Assembly: GCA_002067405.1 (NCBI GenBank) | Contig: MVRP01000071.1 | Location: forward strand, 1 to 18,369 | DNA length: 18,369 bases | Direction of reading: 5' to 3' | From: Syntrophorhabdaceae bacterium PtaU1.Bin034 | Lineage (GTDB): Bacteria > Desulfobacterota_G > Syntrophorhabdia > Syntrophorhabdales > WCHB1-27 | Part shown: piece by piece, positions 1 to 7,057 of the stretch | How positions within the stretch are numbered: the first letter of the stretch is position 1 | How the letters are laid out: every line of letters begins with the position of its first letter | Translations under genes and position numbers: made by a program | The notes under the pieces: model-generated | The model's database searches: none | What the model was told of the DNA's origin: nothing | Seen by the model: only the letters and a program-made list of their open reading frames with translations

Positions 1-204
1 CGTCTTTTTTGCGCCCATGATCCCCGCGACCTTTGCGACCGTGAACACATCGCCTTTCGGCCCCTGTCCTTTTCTTACGACTTCATAGGCTGCCGGCGAC
101 ATCCTGACCCGGCCGAACGCACGGGCTTCCCTCTCGGTCTCATGCTTTTCACTCACATCGACCATCCGCGCTTTCCCGTCGCTGTCAACATGGCTCAGTT
201 TCAT
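1..204 (-). CDS. moaC: Cyclic pyranopterin monophosphate synthase MoaC (3' part outside window)
   Basis: MoaC acts with MoaA in the first step of molybdenum cofactor synthesis, turning the MoaA product 3',8-cyclo-GTP into cyclic pyranopterin monophosphate in the cytoplasm. The first 68 codons are visible and read MKLSHVDSDGKARMVDVSEK, then RVRMSPAAYEVVRKG, GDVFTVAKVAGIMGAKKT, which is the typical MoaC N-terminus (LxHxD..G.ArMVDVS and AGIMaAKKT motifs). The gene runs off the left edge; the catalytic residues of the C-terminal part cannot be seen. The ATG follows the moaA stop codon with no gap, and a GGAGGG shine-dalgarno (208-213) lies in the last two moaA codons, so its translation should be coupled to moaA. 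It is the last visible gene of the moe/moa operon. Confidence 0.95.
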   Translation of the reverse strand, partial: MKLSHVDSDGKARMVDVSEKHETEREARAFGRVRMSPAAYEVVRKGQGPKGDVFTVAKVAGIMGAKKT

Positions 205-1179
205 CTACCCTCCAATATTCCTCATGCTTCGCTGGCATTTCCTGATTGCGCCCGCCTCGTGCTTCCTCTCGGGCTTCGCCTTCACCACATCCCTCATGAA
301 GTCCATCACCTGCTCGTCTGTGGCGTTGCCGCGGAGCAACTTCTTCAGATCATATTCAACGTCGGAGAAAAGGCACGGTCTGAGCTTGCCGTCCGGGGTG
401 AGCCTGATTCTGTTGCACTCGTTGCAGATATGCGAGGACATGGGACTGATGAAACCTATCCTTCCCTCTGTTCCATTGATGCGGAACATTTTGGCCGGGC
501 CCTTTTCCGAATTGGTGACAGGCTCGATATCGTATACCTGTCTTATAAGATTTTCGAGGTAGGCCGAGCTGAGGATCTTCGAGCTGTCCCACAGGGCCTC
601 CTGGCCGAAAGGCATAAACTCTATGAACCTTACCTGCACACCCCGGTCTCTGGCAAAATCCGCAAAATCCACTACCTCATCGTCATTGAAATCCTTAATG
701 ATCACCGTATTGATCTTCACAGGATCGAGTCCGGCGTCCTTGGCCTTCGCGATGCTGTTCATGACCCGGTCATGGGCATCTACGCCCGTGATATAGCTGA
801 ATCTCTCCCTTTTCAGCGAGTCAAGGCTAATATTTATGCGCCTCAGTCCTGCATCCTTCAGCTCCTCCACCCGTTCAGCCAGATCGAGTCCGTTTGTGGT
901 GAGGCTTATATCCTCTATTTTGTCGATTGCATTGATCTCCCGGAGAAGAAAGGAAATACCCGCCCTGCGAAGCGGCTCTCCACCGGTCAGACGCACCTTG
1001 CGCACACCGAGAGAAGCAGCAATCCGCACAAACCTGATGATCTCCTCGTAATGCAGCACTTCATCGTGGGGAATGAAGGGAACAAGCGATTCAGTGCAGT
1101 ATTTGCATCTGAGATTGCATCGGTCCGTGATCGAAATCCTGAGATAGTTGATGATCCTGTTGAAGTTATCCATTAACAT
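205..1179 (-). CDS. moaA: GTP 3',8-cyclase MoaA (radical SAM)
   Basis: MoaA is the radical SAM enzyme that converts GTP to 3',8-cyclo-GTP, the committed step of molybdopterin synthesis. The N-terminal radical SAM motif C21-x3-C25-x2-C28 (ITDRCNLRCKYC) and the SAM-binding GGEP at 66-69 are present. The second, substrate-side [4Fe-4S] cluster is C252-x2-C255-x13-C269. The protein ends in the conserved GG pair (NIGG) needed for MoaA activity. At 324 residues the length is normal. Two starts are possible: the ATG at 1179 (MLMDNF) or the ATG at 1173 (MDNF); both overlap the end of the upstream MoeA-PBP gene (by 14 or 8 bp). The GGA GGG codons of the terminal GG double as the moaC ribosome binding site. 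Confidence 0.97.
   Translation of the reverse strand: MLMDNFNRIINYLRISITDRCNLRCKYCTESLVPFIPHDEVLHYEEIIRFVRIAASLGVRKVRLTGGEPLRRAGISFLLREINAIDKIEDISLTTNGLDLAERVEELKDAGLRRINISLDSLKRERFSYITGVDAHDRVMNSIAKAKDAGLDPVKINTVIIKDFNDDEVVDFADFARDRGVQVRFIEFMPFGQEALWDSSKILSSAYLENLIRQVYDIEPVTNSEKGPAKMFRINGTEGRIGFISPMSSHICNECNRIRLTPDGKLRPCLFSDVEYDLKKLLRGNATDEQVMDFMRDVVKAKPERKHEAGAIRKCQRSMRNIGG
208..213 (-). promoter_or_regulatory. moaC ribosome binding site inside the moaA 3' end
   Basis: GGAGGG on the minus strand, encoding the last two glycines of MoaA, 4 nt before the moaC ATG when counted from GGAGG. It supports the ATG at 202-204 and translational coupling. Confidence 0.7.
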
Positions 1180-3076
1180 ACATTACTTTTCCGCTGTCCT
1201 TTGTATTATAGCCGCCCAGTTCGCTGAGCCGTAATGCGAATTCCGCCGACGTGAGAAGCTCCATCAAGATCCGGAATTTCGGGTCTGTCGTGAATTCTTC
1301 GGTCACGAGCAGGTCATATTCCTCTTCCGCCACAGGAATGAAATCGAGGTCAAAAATAGGTGAGACCGCGTATATCGCGAGCCCTGCATCCGCAACCCCC
1401 TCCTTTACAAGGATTGCCGTGGCCGCATGGGTGGATTCCTCACGATCGTAGCCTTGAATCGAGTGCTGGTCAATGCCTTTCTCCTTCAACATCATGTCCA
1501 GGAGTATCCGTGTGCCGGAGCCGAATTGACGGTTGACAAACTTCACATCCTTGCGCGCCAGGTCCGCAATATCCTTTATGGCTTTGGGATTCCCTTTGGC
1601 GGTGATGAGACCCTGCATTCTTTTTGTCACATGGACCAAACGGAATTTGCGTCCTTCCAGATATCTTTTTGCGGCCGGTATATTATACACCTTTTCCTGT
1701 TCATCGAGTATGTGAGTCGTTGCTAGGTCTACGACGCCTTTCTGCACCGCCATTATCCCGCTCAGACTGCCGACGTGAGCCGATATAAGGTCTAACCGGG
1801 GATAACGGCTCTTGATCATATCGCGCAGTACGTCGAGAGAGAGGTCATGGCTTCCTACGATATTGAGCCTGTTTTCGATTTCATCTTCCGGCCTTAGAAG
1901 CACGGCGCGAAGCTCTTCACCCTCATCGTAACCTTCGACGTTTTCCGGTATCCTGATCAGGGCATCGGCCTTCGAGAGAGAGGAAAAAACCCCGGCCCCG
2001 CGATGAAGGGGAAAGGCGTAAAATTTTCTGTCCTTTGACACAAGCCTGACCCGCATGATTTCCTCGACCCCTATGCTCGAAGGGAGCTTGTAGGGGGTGA
2101 GACAGGTGACGGTAGATTCGGGCGTGTGAGCGCTGCATAGTTTTTCGTATACGGCTCCAAGGAAGGTCCTGAAGCTTATCGCGGCGGATACCGGGTAGCC
2201 GGGAATCCCGAAGACGGGCTTGCCGTCGATCAAACCGAACATTGTGGGTTTACCGGGCATCATGCTCACGCCGTGGAAGACGAGTTTGCCGAACTCGCTG
2301 ATTATACTCTCGGTAAAGTCTTCCGTCCCTGCGCTCGACCCGGCGTTTATCGCAAGCACGTCATGGCTCGGAAAATGCCGTTTTGCCATGCTCCTCAATT
2401 CATCGTGGCTCCGTGCTATTTCCGTCTTGGTGACCTCGAAGCCCATTTCTTCCCCCATGGCGCTGAGAGTGTAAGAGTTGAAGTCTATCAGCCGGGGCGG
2501 CCTCACAACCTCGTCGGGGTGTTCGTAGAGATCCACAAGCTCATGCCCGGTCGGTATGATAAGGAGCTTCGGCTTCTTCTTCACCCAGAGTTCCCTGATC
2601 CCGGCCGCCATGAGCAAGCCCAGGTCGAGTATTCCCAACCGGTAATTGACAGGGAAGAGGATCTCTCCTTCTATGATGTCTTCTCCGGTCAGCCTTACAT
2701 TCTGCCACAGGTAAGCGGGCTTTCTGATGACGATCGCGCTTCCGTTCTCCTCTACGTCTTCCACCATAATCACCGCGTTCGTGAGGGAAGGCAGAGGATC
2801 GCCCGTATTGACGGCCACTGCATCCGTTTCCCGTTCCAGCGTTACCGGGCTGGTAAGATCGGCATCGAGGGTCTTCTCAAAGGAGACGGCAAAACCATCC
2901 ATGGCAGCGCAAGTAAAAGGAGGATTGGATAGCCGGGCCCGTACAGGCCTCGACGTAATTCTCGCGGGAGATGACGGGACGAGGATTTTTTCTTCGGCCT
3001 CAAGAGGTTTTATCGCAGCAAGAACCTTTTGAAGCGCTTCTTCCTTGCCGATTGTATGAAGATACCTTCTACCCAA
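1166..3076 (-). CDS. MoeA-like molybdopterin molybdotransferase fused to a PBP-like domain
   Basis: Residues 1 to about 400 are a MoeA domain, which inserts molybdate (or tungstate) into adenylylated molybdopterin. Landmarks are AAMDGFAV at 57-64, GED at 131-133, TGHEL at 176-180, NAGSSAGTEDF at 244-254, MPGKPTMFG at 273-281 and GIPGYPVS at 290-297. Residues about 405-630 form a periplasmic-binding-protein-like domain of the type seen fused to MoeA or to HTH regulators, with NRQFGSGTR at 515-523 and an STHAATAILVKEGVADAG segment near 548-565. There is no signal peptide, so this domain is cytoplasmic; its ligand is unknown, an oxyanion being a guess. The start is TTG, chosen because GGAGG sits 9 nt upstream and no in-frame ATG occurs before residue 59. 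It overlaps upstream moeA by 8 bp. It is the second MoeA in the operon. Confidence 0.9.
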   Translation of the reverse strand: MGRRYLHTIGKEEALQKVLAAIKPLEAEEKILVPSSPARITSRPVRARLSNPPFTCAAMDGFAVSFEKTLDADLTSPVTLERETDAVAVNTGDPLPSLTNAVIMVEDVEENGSAIVIRKPAYLWQNVRLTGEDIIEGEILFPVNYRLGILDLGLLMAAGIRELWVKKKPKLLIIPTGHELVDLYEHPDEVVRPPRLIDFNSYTLSAMGEEMGFEVTKTEIARSHDELRSMAKRHFPSHDVLAINAGSSAGTEDFTESIISEFGKLVFHGVSMMPGKPTMFGLIDGKPVFGIPGYPVSAAISFRTFLGAVYEKLCSAHTPESTVTCLTPYKLPSSIGVEEIMRVRLVSKDRKFYAFPLHRGAGVFSSLSKADALIRIPENVEGYDEGEELRAVLLRPEDEIENRLNIVGSHDLSLDVLRDMIKSRYPRLDLISAHVGSLSGIMAVQKGVVDLATTHILDEQEKVYNIPAAKRYLEGRKFRLVHVTKRMQGLITAKGNPKAIKDIADLARKDVKFVNRQFGSGTRILLDMMLKEKGIDQHSIQGYDREESTHAATAILVKEGVADAGLAIYAVSPIFDLDFIPVAEEEYDLLVTEEFTTDPKFRILMELLTSAEFALRLSELGGYNTKDSGKVMYVNG

Positions 3077-4295
3077 GCGGGTACACCTCCACTTTTTCTC
3101 CCGCTTCGAGCCCTTCTTTCCCTTCGGGAACTATGATGTAGCCGTCTGCCCTGGAGAGGGTAGAGATAATCGATGATTTTGCGAAGATCGGCGAAACCGA
3201 TAACGCGTCCTCGTGTCTCTCGACCGTCACCCTGACATACTCTTCTATTCCGTACGTTGACGGCACGTTTGTCCGTAAAGTGCCGGTCATCATCGACAGG
3301 GAGGAGGACGGGTCGCTTTGCCGTTTTATCCTTCTCGCCAGGGGAAAAACGAACCGGAGAACGACCATGGAGCAGGAAACGGGGTGGCCCGGTAGTCCGA
3401 ATACGGGCTTGTCCCACAGGGAAGCGAAGATCGTCGGTTTCCCCGGCTTTATATTCAGGCCGTGGAAAAGGATTTTCCCGCCCAGCCGTTCGATCACGGT
3501 CGTCATGAAGTCGCTTTGGCCTTTTGAGCTTCCACCGGAAAGGAGGATCATGTCGGAGTCTTTCAAGGACAAGAGCTTTTCGGTTATGTCTTCCGGGGTA
3601 TCTTTCGCTATTCCCGCAAAGCGGACGACACATCCCTGGTTTCTTAAAAGGTTGGATACGGTGTAGGTGTTGATATCGCGGACTTTGCCGGCCGGCGGCA
3701 CGGCATCCGCCGGAACGATCTCATCGCCCGAAGAGACAAGTCCTATCAGAGGCCTCCGGTACACCGTGAAGTGGGTGACGCCAAGGGCGGCGAGCACTCC
3801 AAGATCAAAAGGCGACAGCGTTTTTCCTGTCTCAAGCACGACCCGGCCTGTTCTCAAGTCTTCGCCTTTGAAACAGATGTTTTCTCCCCGGCGGGCAGTT
3901 TTCGTTATCTCTACGGCATCCGGCACCCGCCTCGTATATTCTTGCATCACCACGCTATCAGCGCCTTCCGGCACCATCGCACCGGTGGAGACATAGATGG
4001 ACTCACCCTCACCCACGGTCTGCGAAGCGGCCTCCCCGACCCTGACCTCGCCTTTCGCCATAACAAAGGCAGGAGAGTTCTCCCGCGCGCCATAGGTGTC
4101 TTTAGCCCTTACCGCGTAACCGTCTACCAGGGACCGTGAAAAGGGCGGTATATCTTCCAGGGCTACTATGTCGCCGGCAAGCACCCGGCCCAATGCCTGT
4201 TCGAGGTCTATATCTTCGGTATCAAAAGGCAGTAAAGGGAAGGATGTAATGATCCCGAGTGCTTCTGCTGCTGTAATCGAGGTGAGGAATTCCAC
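3069..4295 (-). CDS. moeA: Molybdopterin molybdotransferase MoeA
   Basis: A stand-alone MoeA of 408 residues, the usual family length. It catalyses metal insertion into adenylylated molybdopterin, releasing AMP. Visible motifs are SLVDGYAV at 55-62, TGAMVPEGAD at 104-113, GEDLR at 144-148, SSGDE at 188-192, the MPT-binding loop GGSSKGQSDF at 254-263, KPGKPT at 283-288 and GLPGHPVS at 300-307. The start is GTG at 4293-4295: an in-frame TGA lies 12 nt upstream, so no longer start is possible, and an upstream ATG at 4301-4303 is out of frame. A weak GGTGA lies just upstream. It is the first gene of the moeA / moeA-PBP / moaA / moaC operon and sits about 40 nt below a strong-looking promoter. Confidence 0.94.
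   Translation of the reverse strand: MEFLTSITAAEALGIITSFPLLPFDTEDIDLEQALGRVLAGDIVALEDIPPFSRSLVDGYAVRAKDTYGARENSPAFVMAKGEVRVGEAASQTVGEGESIYVSTGAMVPEGADSVVMQEYTRRVPDAVEITKTARRGENICFKGEDLRTGRVVLETGKTLSPFDLGVLAALGVTHFTVYRRPLIGLVSSGDEIVPADAVPPAGKVRDINTYTVSNLLRNQGCVVRFAGIAKDTPEDITEKLLSLKDSDMILLSGGSSKGQSDFMTTVIERLGGKILFHGLNIKPGKPTIFASLWDKPVFGLPGHPVSCSMVVLRFVFPLARRIKRQSDPSSSLSMMTGTLRTNVPSTYGIEEYVRVTVERHEDALSVSPIFAKSSIISTLSRADGYIIVPEGKEGLEAGEKVEVYPLG
3086..3090 (-). promoter_or_regulatory. Ribosome binding site fixing the TTG start of the MoeA-PBP gene
   Basis: GGAGG on the minus strand, 9 nt before the TTG at 3074-3076, located within the last codons of moeA. It is the only good shine-dalgarno near this end of the frame and decides the start. 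Confidence 0.7.
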
Positions 4296-4335
4296 GAAAC
4301 CATGTCACCGGTAGGTGTAGTAAATAACAGCTAAA

Positions 4336-4364
4336 TATATACCGTTTCGGTCAAAAATTGTCAA
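4336..4364 (-). promoter_or_regulatory. Sigma-70-type promoter of the moe/moa operon
   Basis: On the minus strand a perfect -35 TTGACA (4359-4364) and a -10 TATATA (4336-4341) are separated by exactly 17 bp. The expected transcription start is near 4329, giving a leader of about 34 nt before the moeA GTG. That leader is too short for a molybdenum-cofactor riboswitch. Confidence 0.7.
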
Positions 4365-4398
4365 ACGGCGGAAACGCGGAGCAGCAATTTCCGGCGAG

Positions 4399-4427
4399 CC
4401 GGACCCTTGCAGGAGGGCCGGGTTTTT
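4399..4427 (+). terminator. Hairpin followed by T5, terminator-like on the plus strand
   Basis: CCGG-A-CCC (4399-4406) can pair with GGG-CCGG (4415-4421), with one bulged base and an 8-nt loop, followed by TTTTT at 4423-4427. The T-run is on the plus strand, although both flanking genes are on the minus strand. It may stop antisense transcription; on the minus strand the hairpin has no U-tract after it. Function uncertain. Confidence 0.25.
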
Positions 4428-4453
4428 CCGAGATCACGCGATGACGGTGTACT

Positions 4454-5116
4454 TCAGATCGTCAGAGAGTCCTTTAATTGCAGAAAGAATCTGTTTTGCT
4501 CGCGTCTTCGGACTACAAGATACTTCATGCCTGCGCGCCGCGCTGCCTCTCCGTCTTTTTCGTCCCTGTCCCCCACCATGAGGCACATATCGACAGGAAC
4601 CTGTAATCGCGCCGCGAGAGAGAGTAAGCCCTTGGGATGAGGCTTGAGCGCATCGACTTCCGGGTCGCTGCCGCATGCTATGCAATCAGGCTGAAGACCA
4701 AGGGCGTGCAATTTCTCCTCGGGCGGATAGTCAGAGAATATGCCGACAGGTAAACGGTTCTTTTTTAACGCCTCGAAGAGCTCAACCACTCCGGGTGAAC
4801 GGCAGACGGTCAGGTAACGCAGGGGTCTTTCAACGAGCCATTCACGCACCACATTCCTCACCTTTTGGACCGGAACGTCCAGGAGCGATGCGGTAACGGC
4901 ATACTGCCGCTCCTCGATACCCGGTACCTGGAGGTCGGAAAGGCTTTCCCTGATGCATCTGAAATGATGAATGATCCTGAGGTCCTGCAGATGAAGACGT
5001 CCTCTTGCAAGGGAAAGGAATGCCTCAAGGGCCATATGCCGACGGAGTCTTCTCTCGCAGTAAAGGGTGCCATCGACATCGAAAATGACTGCTTTGACTG
5101 AAGATAGCGCATCCAT
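4454..5116 (-). CDS. HAD-superfamily hydrolase (phosphatase)
   Basis: A 220-residue haloacid-dehalogenase-type phosphohydrolase, soluble and without signal peptide. The nucleophile motif DVDGT is at 13-17 (D13 nucleophile, D15 acid/base). Motif II Ser is S128 (GIFSDY), motif III Lys is K158 (LKPHPKG), and motif IV is GDRDEKD at 182-188 with metal-binding acidic residues. An alpha-helical cap is likely between residues 20 and 100, giving a phosphoglycolate-phosphatase or beta-phosphoglucomutase-like subclass. The substrate cannot be told from sequence. It starts at ATG 5114-5116 with only a weak GGGA upstream. It lies upstream of and co-directional with the moe/moa operon but is separated by about 160 bp carrying that operon's own promoter, so a shared function is not implied. 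Confidence 0.85.
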   Translation of the reverse strand: MDALSSVKAVIFDVDGTLYCERRLRRHMALEAFLSLARGRLHLQDLRIIHHFRCIRESLSDLQVPGIEERQYAVTASLLDVPVQKVRNVVREWLVERPLRYLTVCRSPGVVELFEALKKNRLPVGIFSDYPPEEKLHALGLQPDCIACGSDPEVDALKPHPKGLLSLAARLQVPVDMCLMVGDRDEKDGEAARRAGMKYLVVRRREQNRFFLQLKDSLTI

Positions 5117-5316
5117 ATGCTGTCCCGCAGCCCCGTGTTTCGGCTAAAAAGACGCCGAGCAATAACTAATATAGGGCCACCGGGATGATTATCAAGTGCT
5201 CCGGAACCGAGCGAGCCCCTCGGCCCGGCATTACTTCCGTGCTCTCACGCGCTGCTCATCAAAAGAGGAGAAATTGCCTTTCCGAAGGCTTAAGATATGA
5301 CAATGAAGACTTTCCC

Positions 5317-5321
5317 GGAGG
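5317..5321 (+). promoter_or_regulatory. Ribosome binding site deciding the GTG start of the methyltransferase
   Basis: GGAGG 6 nt before the GTG at 5328. Two nearby ATGs (5297 and 5303) are in other frames, so this site fixes a start that includes the signal peptide. Confidence 0.7.
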
Positions 5322-5327
5322 CGGTTC

Positions 5328-5984
5328 GTGAAAAGACAAATCCTATGCCGGTTTGCAGGAATGCTGTGCTTTATTGCCATGTCCGTCGCGGTTCTTTTTG
5401 CTGAAACAGGCGAGCGAGCGGCTGACCTTAACGTCAAGGTATCCGAATTCCTTGCTCATGCCCGAAGATCGTGGTGGGATATGAACGTCCCTTATGAAGA
5501 CGGGAAGATCCTGCACGATATGGTAGTAAAAGGAGGTTTTCAAAACATCCTGGAGATCGGTACCTCTACCGGACATTCAACAATCTGGCTGGCGTGGGCA
5601 GCCTCAAAGACAGGCGGTAAGGTCACGACCATAGAGATTGACAGGAAGCGATACGAGAAAGCCTTGCAGAACTTCAAGAAAGCCGGGGTTGATCCGTACA
5701 TCGACGCTCACCTGGCCGATGCCCATGAATTGGTGCCTCTCCTGAGGGGTCCGTTCGATTTTGTCTTTTGCGATGCCGACAAGGAATGGTACCTCCAGTA
5801 TTTCAAGGACCTGCAGGAGAAGATAAGCCTCGGCGGGTGCTTCGCGGCCCACAATGCACTGTGGAAACGTTCGTCGGACATCAGGATGTTTCTTGAGTAT
5901 GTGAAGCAGGTCCCGGACTTCCGGACCAGGATTGAAAAGGGCAGCGGGGAGGGTATCTCGGTGAGTTGCAGAATAGCAAAGTAA
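5328..5984 (+). CDS. Putative exported O-methyltransferase (COMT-like, SAM-dependent)
   Basis: A 218-residue class I SAM-dependent methyltransferase of the catechol O-methyltransferase-like type. SAM motif I is LEIGTSTGHST at 75-85, the ribose-binding acidic residue is E103 or D105 (TIEIDR), and FCDADKEWY at 147-155 carries the expected metal-ligand D149. The second metal site, usually Asp-Asn, reads AHN with H175 and N176. The N-terminus has K2, R3 and R8 followed by a hydrophobic run (about 10-24) ending in LFA before ETGE, which looks like a Sec signal peptide or a membrane anchor. This is odd because SAM is a cytoplasmic cofactor. The start is GTG, supported by GGAGG. It is transcribed divergently from the HAD gene, with 211 bp between them. 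The substrate is unknown. Confidence 0.8.
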   Translation: MKRQILCRFAGMLCFIAMSVAVLFAETGERAADLNVKVSEFLAHARRSWWDMNVPYEDGKILHDMVVKGGFQNILEIGTSTGHSTIWLAWAASKTGGKVTTIEIDRKRYEKALQNFKKAGVDPYIDAHLADAHELVPLLRGPFDFVFCDADKEWYLQYFKDLQEKISLGGCFAAHNALWKRSSDIRMFLEYVKQVPDFRTRIEKGSGEGISVSCRIAK

Positions 5985-6023
5985 AGAAGGCGAATCGTCA
6001 GTTCTTGCCGTCAAAAACTCCGC

Positions 6024-6053
6024 TTGACACATTACCCGCCACCGTTGTATATC
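6024..6053 (+). promoter_or_regulatory. Candidate sigma-70 promoter for the SDR gene
   Basis: TTGACA (6024-6029) and TATATC (6048-6053) are separated by 18 bp in the intergenic gap upstream of the SDR gene. The expected leader is about 120 nt. Confidence 0.4.
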
Positions 6054-6140
6054 ATTGGACTATTTTACAGGTTGAAATGGGTAGCCACTGCATGAACAAG
6101 CCTTGCTGCATGTCAAGCGTTGTCTCCCGATAGAAACCAG

Positions 6141-6159
6141 GTTATGATGCAACCATAAC
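6141..6159 (+). promoter_or_regulatory. Dyad symmetry just upstream of the SDR ribosome binding site
   Basis: GTTATG and CATAAC form perfect 6-bp arms around 7 bp, ending 7 nt before the AAGGAGG (6166-6172) of the SDR gene. It could be a repressor operator or a small mRNA hairpin; no regulator is encoded nearby. Confidence 0.3.
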
Positions 6160-6177
6160 TATTAAAAGGAGGAAGGT

Positions 6178-6942
6178 ATGTCATTGGAAGGAAAACTTGC
6201 ATTGGTTACAGGCGCATCGATGCCTCACGGCATCGGCAGGGCTGCTGCCCTTGCTATCGCGAGAGACGGGGCGGATGTCGTGGTGACGGGCTACAACAAT
6301 ATGGACGGAGTAAAGGCCGTGTCGGAAGAGATCAAGGCATTAGGCCGGAAATCCATGGCGATCAGAATGAACGGAAGGGATTATGGCAGTGTACAGGAAG
6401 GGTTCGCAGCCATAAAGGCGGAACTCGGACCTGTTAATATATTGGTGAATAATGCTGCGCAGATGCGGCGCATGGTAACGATTGCGAAGACGAAGATTGA
6501 AGACTGGGACAATGAGGTCAGGCTTTGCCTCAACTCTGCCTTCTACTGCATCAAGGAAGCGTGGGCTGATATGTGCGAGAACAAATACGGACGTATCGTC
6601 AACATGACCTCGGTTGCCGGAGTTATGGGTGGTTCTGGCCAGACCAGTTACGCTTCCGCCAAAGCCGGGCTTGTCGGCATGGCAAAATCGGTTGCCCTTG
6701 AAGGCGCCAGGTTCAACATTACCGCAAACTGCGTTCTCATCGGCGTTGCAAATACCGAGGCTTATTATGAACCGATCCCTGAAGAGATCCGCCAGAGGTT
6801 CGAGAAGAGGATAGCAATGCGCAGGCCTGCGACCCCTGAGGAGATCGGCGAAGCAATCGCCTTCGTCGTGTCAGACAAGGCATCTTATATGACGGGTACT
6901 ATCGTCAATATGATGGGAGGTCTCGACCTGTTCGTTTTCTAG
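6178..6942 (+). CDS. Short-chain dehydrogenase/reductase (SDR) family oxidoreductase
   Basis: A 254-residue classical SDR, resembling FabG and related NAD(P)-dependent alcohol/ketone reductases. The Rossmann nucleotide motif is TGASMPHGIG at 11-20, two residues longer than the usual TGxxxGxG. NNAA is at 91-94, and the catalytic tetrad is N119, S145, Y158 and K162 (SYASAK). The C-terminal GxxxxMMGG region near 240-248 is also typical. No acidic residue obviously fixes NAD preference in the stretch after beta2 (TGYNN at 37-41), so the cofactor is not assigned. The ATG is preceded by AAGGAGG with 5-nt spacing. The gene is single, with its own candidate promoter and a terminator hairpin downstream. 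Its substrate is unknown; a role in hydroxyacyl or aromatic-derived intermediate metabolism would be a guess. Confidence 0.88.
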   Translation: MSLEGKLALVTGASMPHGIGRAAALAIARDGADVVVTGYNNMDGVKAVSEEIKALGRKSMAIRMNGRDYGSVQEGFAAIKAELGPVNILVNNAAQMRRMVTIAKTKIEDWDNEVRLCLNSAFYCIKEAWADMCENKYGRIVNMTSVAGVMGGSGQTSYASAKAGLVGMAKSVALEGARFNITANCVLIGVANTEAYYEPIPEEIRQRFEKRIAMRRPATPEEIGEAIAFVVSDKASYMTGTIVNMMGGLDLFVF

Positions 6943-6958
6943 AAAATTGTTATCTTTA

Positions 6959-6982
6959 ACTTATTACGTGACTTATTACGTG
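6959..6982 (+). repeat. Perfect 12-bp tandem repeat (2 copies of ACTTATTACGTG)
   Basis: Two exact copies at 6959-6970 and 6971-6982, followed by a partial TTACGG match at 6987-6992. It lies directly downstream of the SDR stop codon. It may be a slippage duplication or a pair of protein-binding sites. Confidence 0.85.
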
Positions 6983-7017
6983 GTTGTTACGGATCGGGTC
7001 GTGAGGCAGGAAAAAAC

Positions 7018-7057
7018 GGGGTCCCAAGGCAAAGCTGCTTTCGGGACCCTGATTTTA
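7018..7057 (+). terminator. Rho-independent-type terminator after the SDR gene
   Basis: GGGTCCC (7019-7025) pairs perfectly with GGGACCC (7043-7049), with an inner AAAG/CTTT pairing in the loop, followed by TGATTTTA. An A6 run (7011-7016) precedes the stem, so it could act in both directions. The U-tract is interrupted, so efficiency is uncertain. Confidence 0.5.

Noticed and set aside
142..1176. Long plus-strand open frame opposite moaA
   Set aside because: It is the antisense of a clear MoaA and has no recognisable domain. The same applies to long antisense frames at 2273-2932, 13173-14354 and 15369-16625.
4296..4335. Molybdenum cofactor riboswitch before moeA
   Set aside because: The predicted leader is about 34 nt, far too short for the known structure.
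6070..6110. Sigma-54 promoter upstream of the SDR gene
   Set aside because: A TGG...TGC resemblance exists near 6078, but the GG-to-GC spacing is 9 instead of 10 and other positions do not match.
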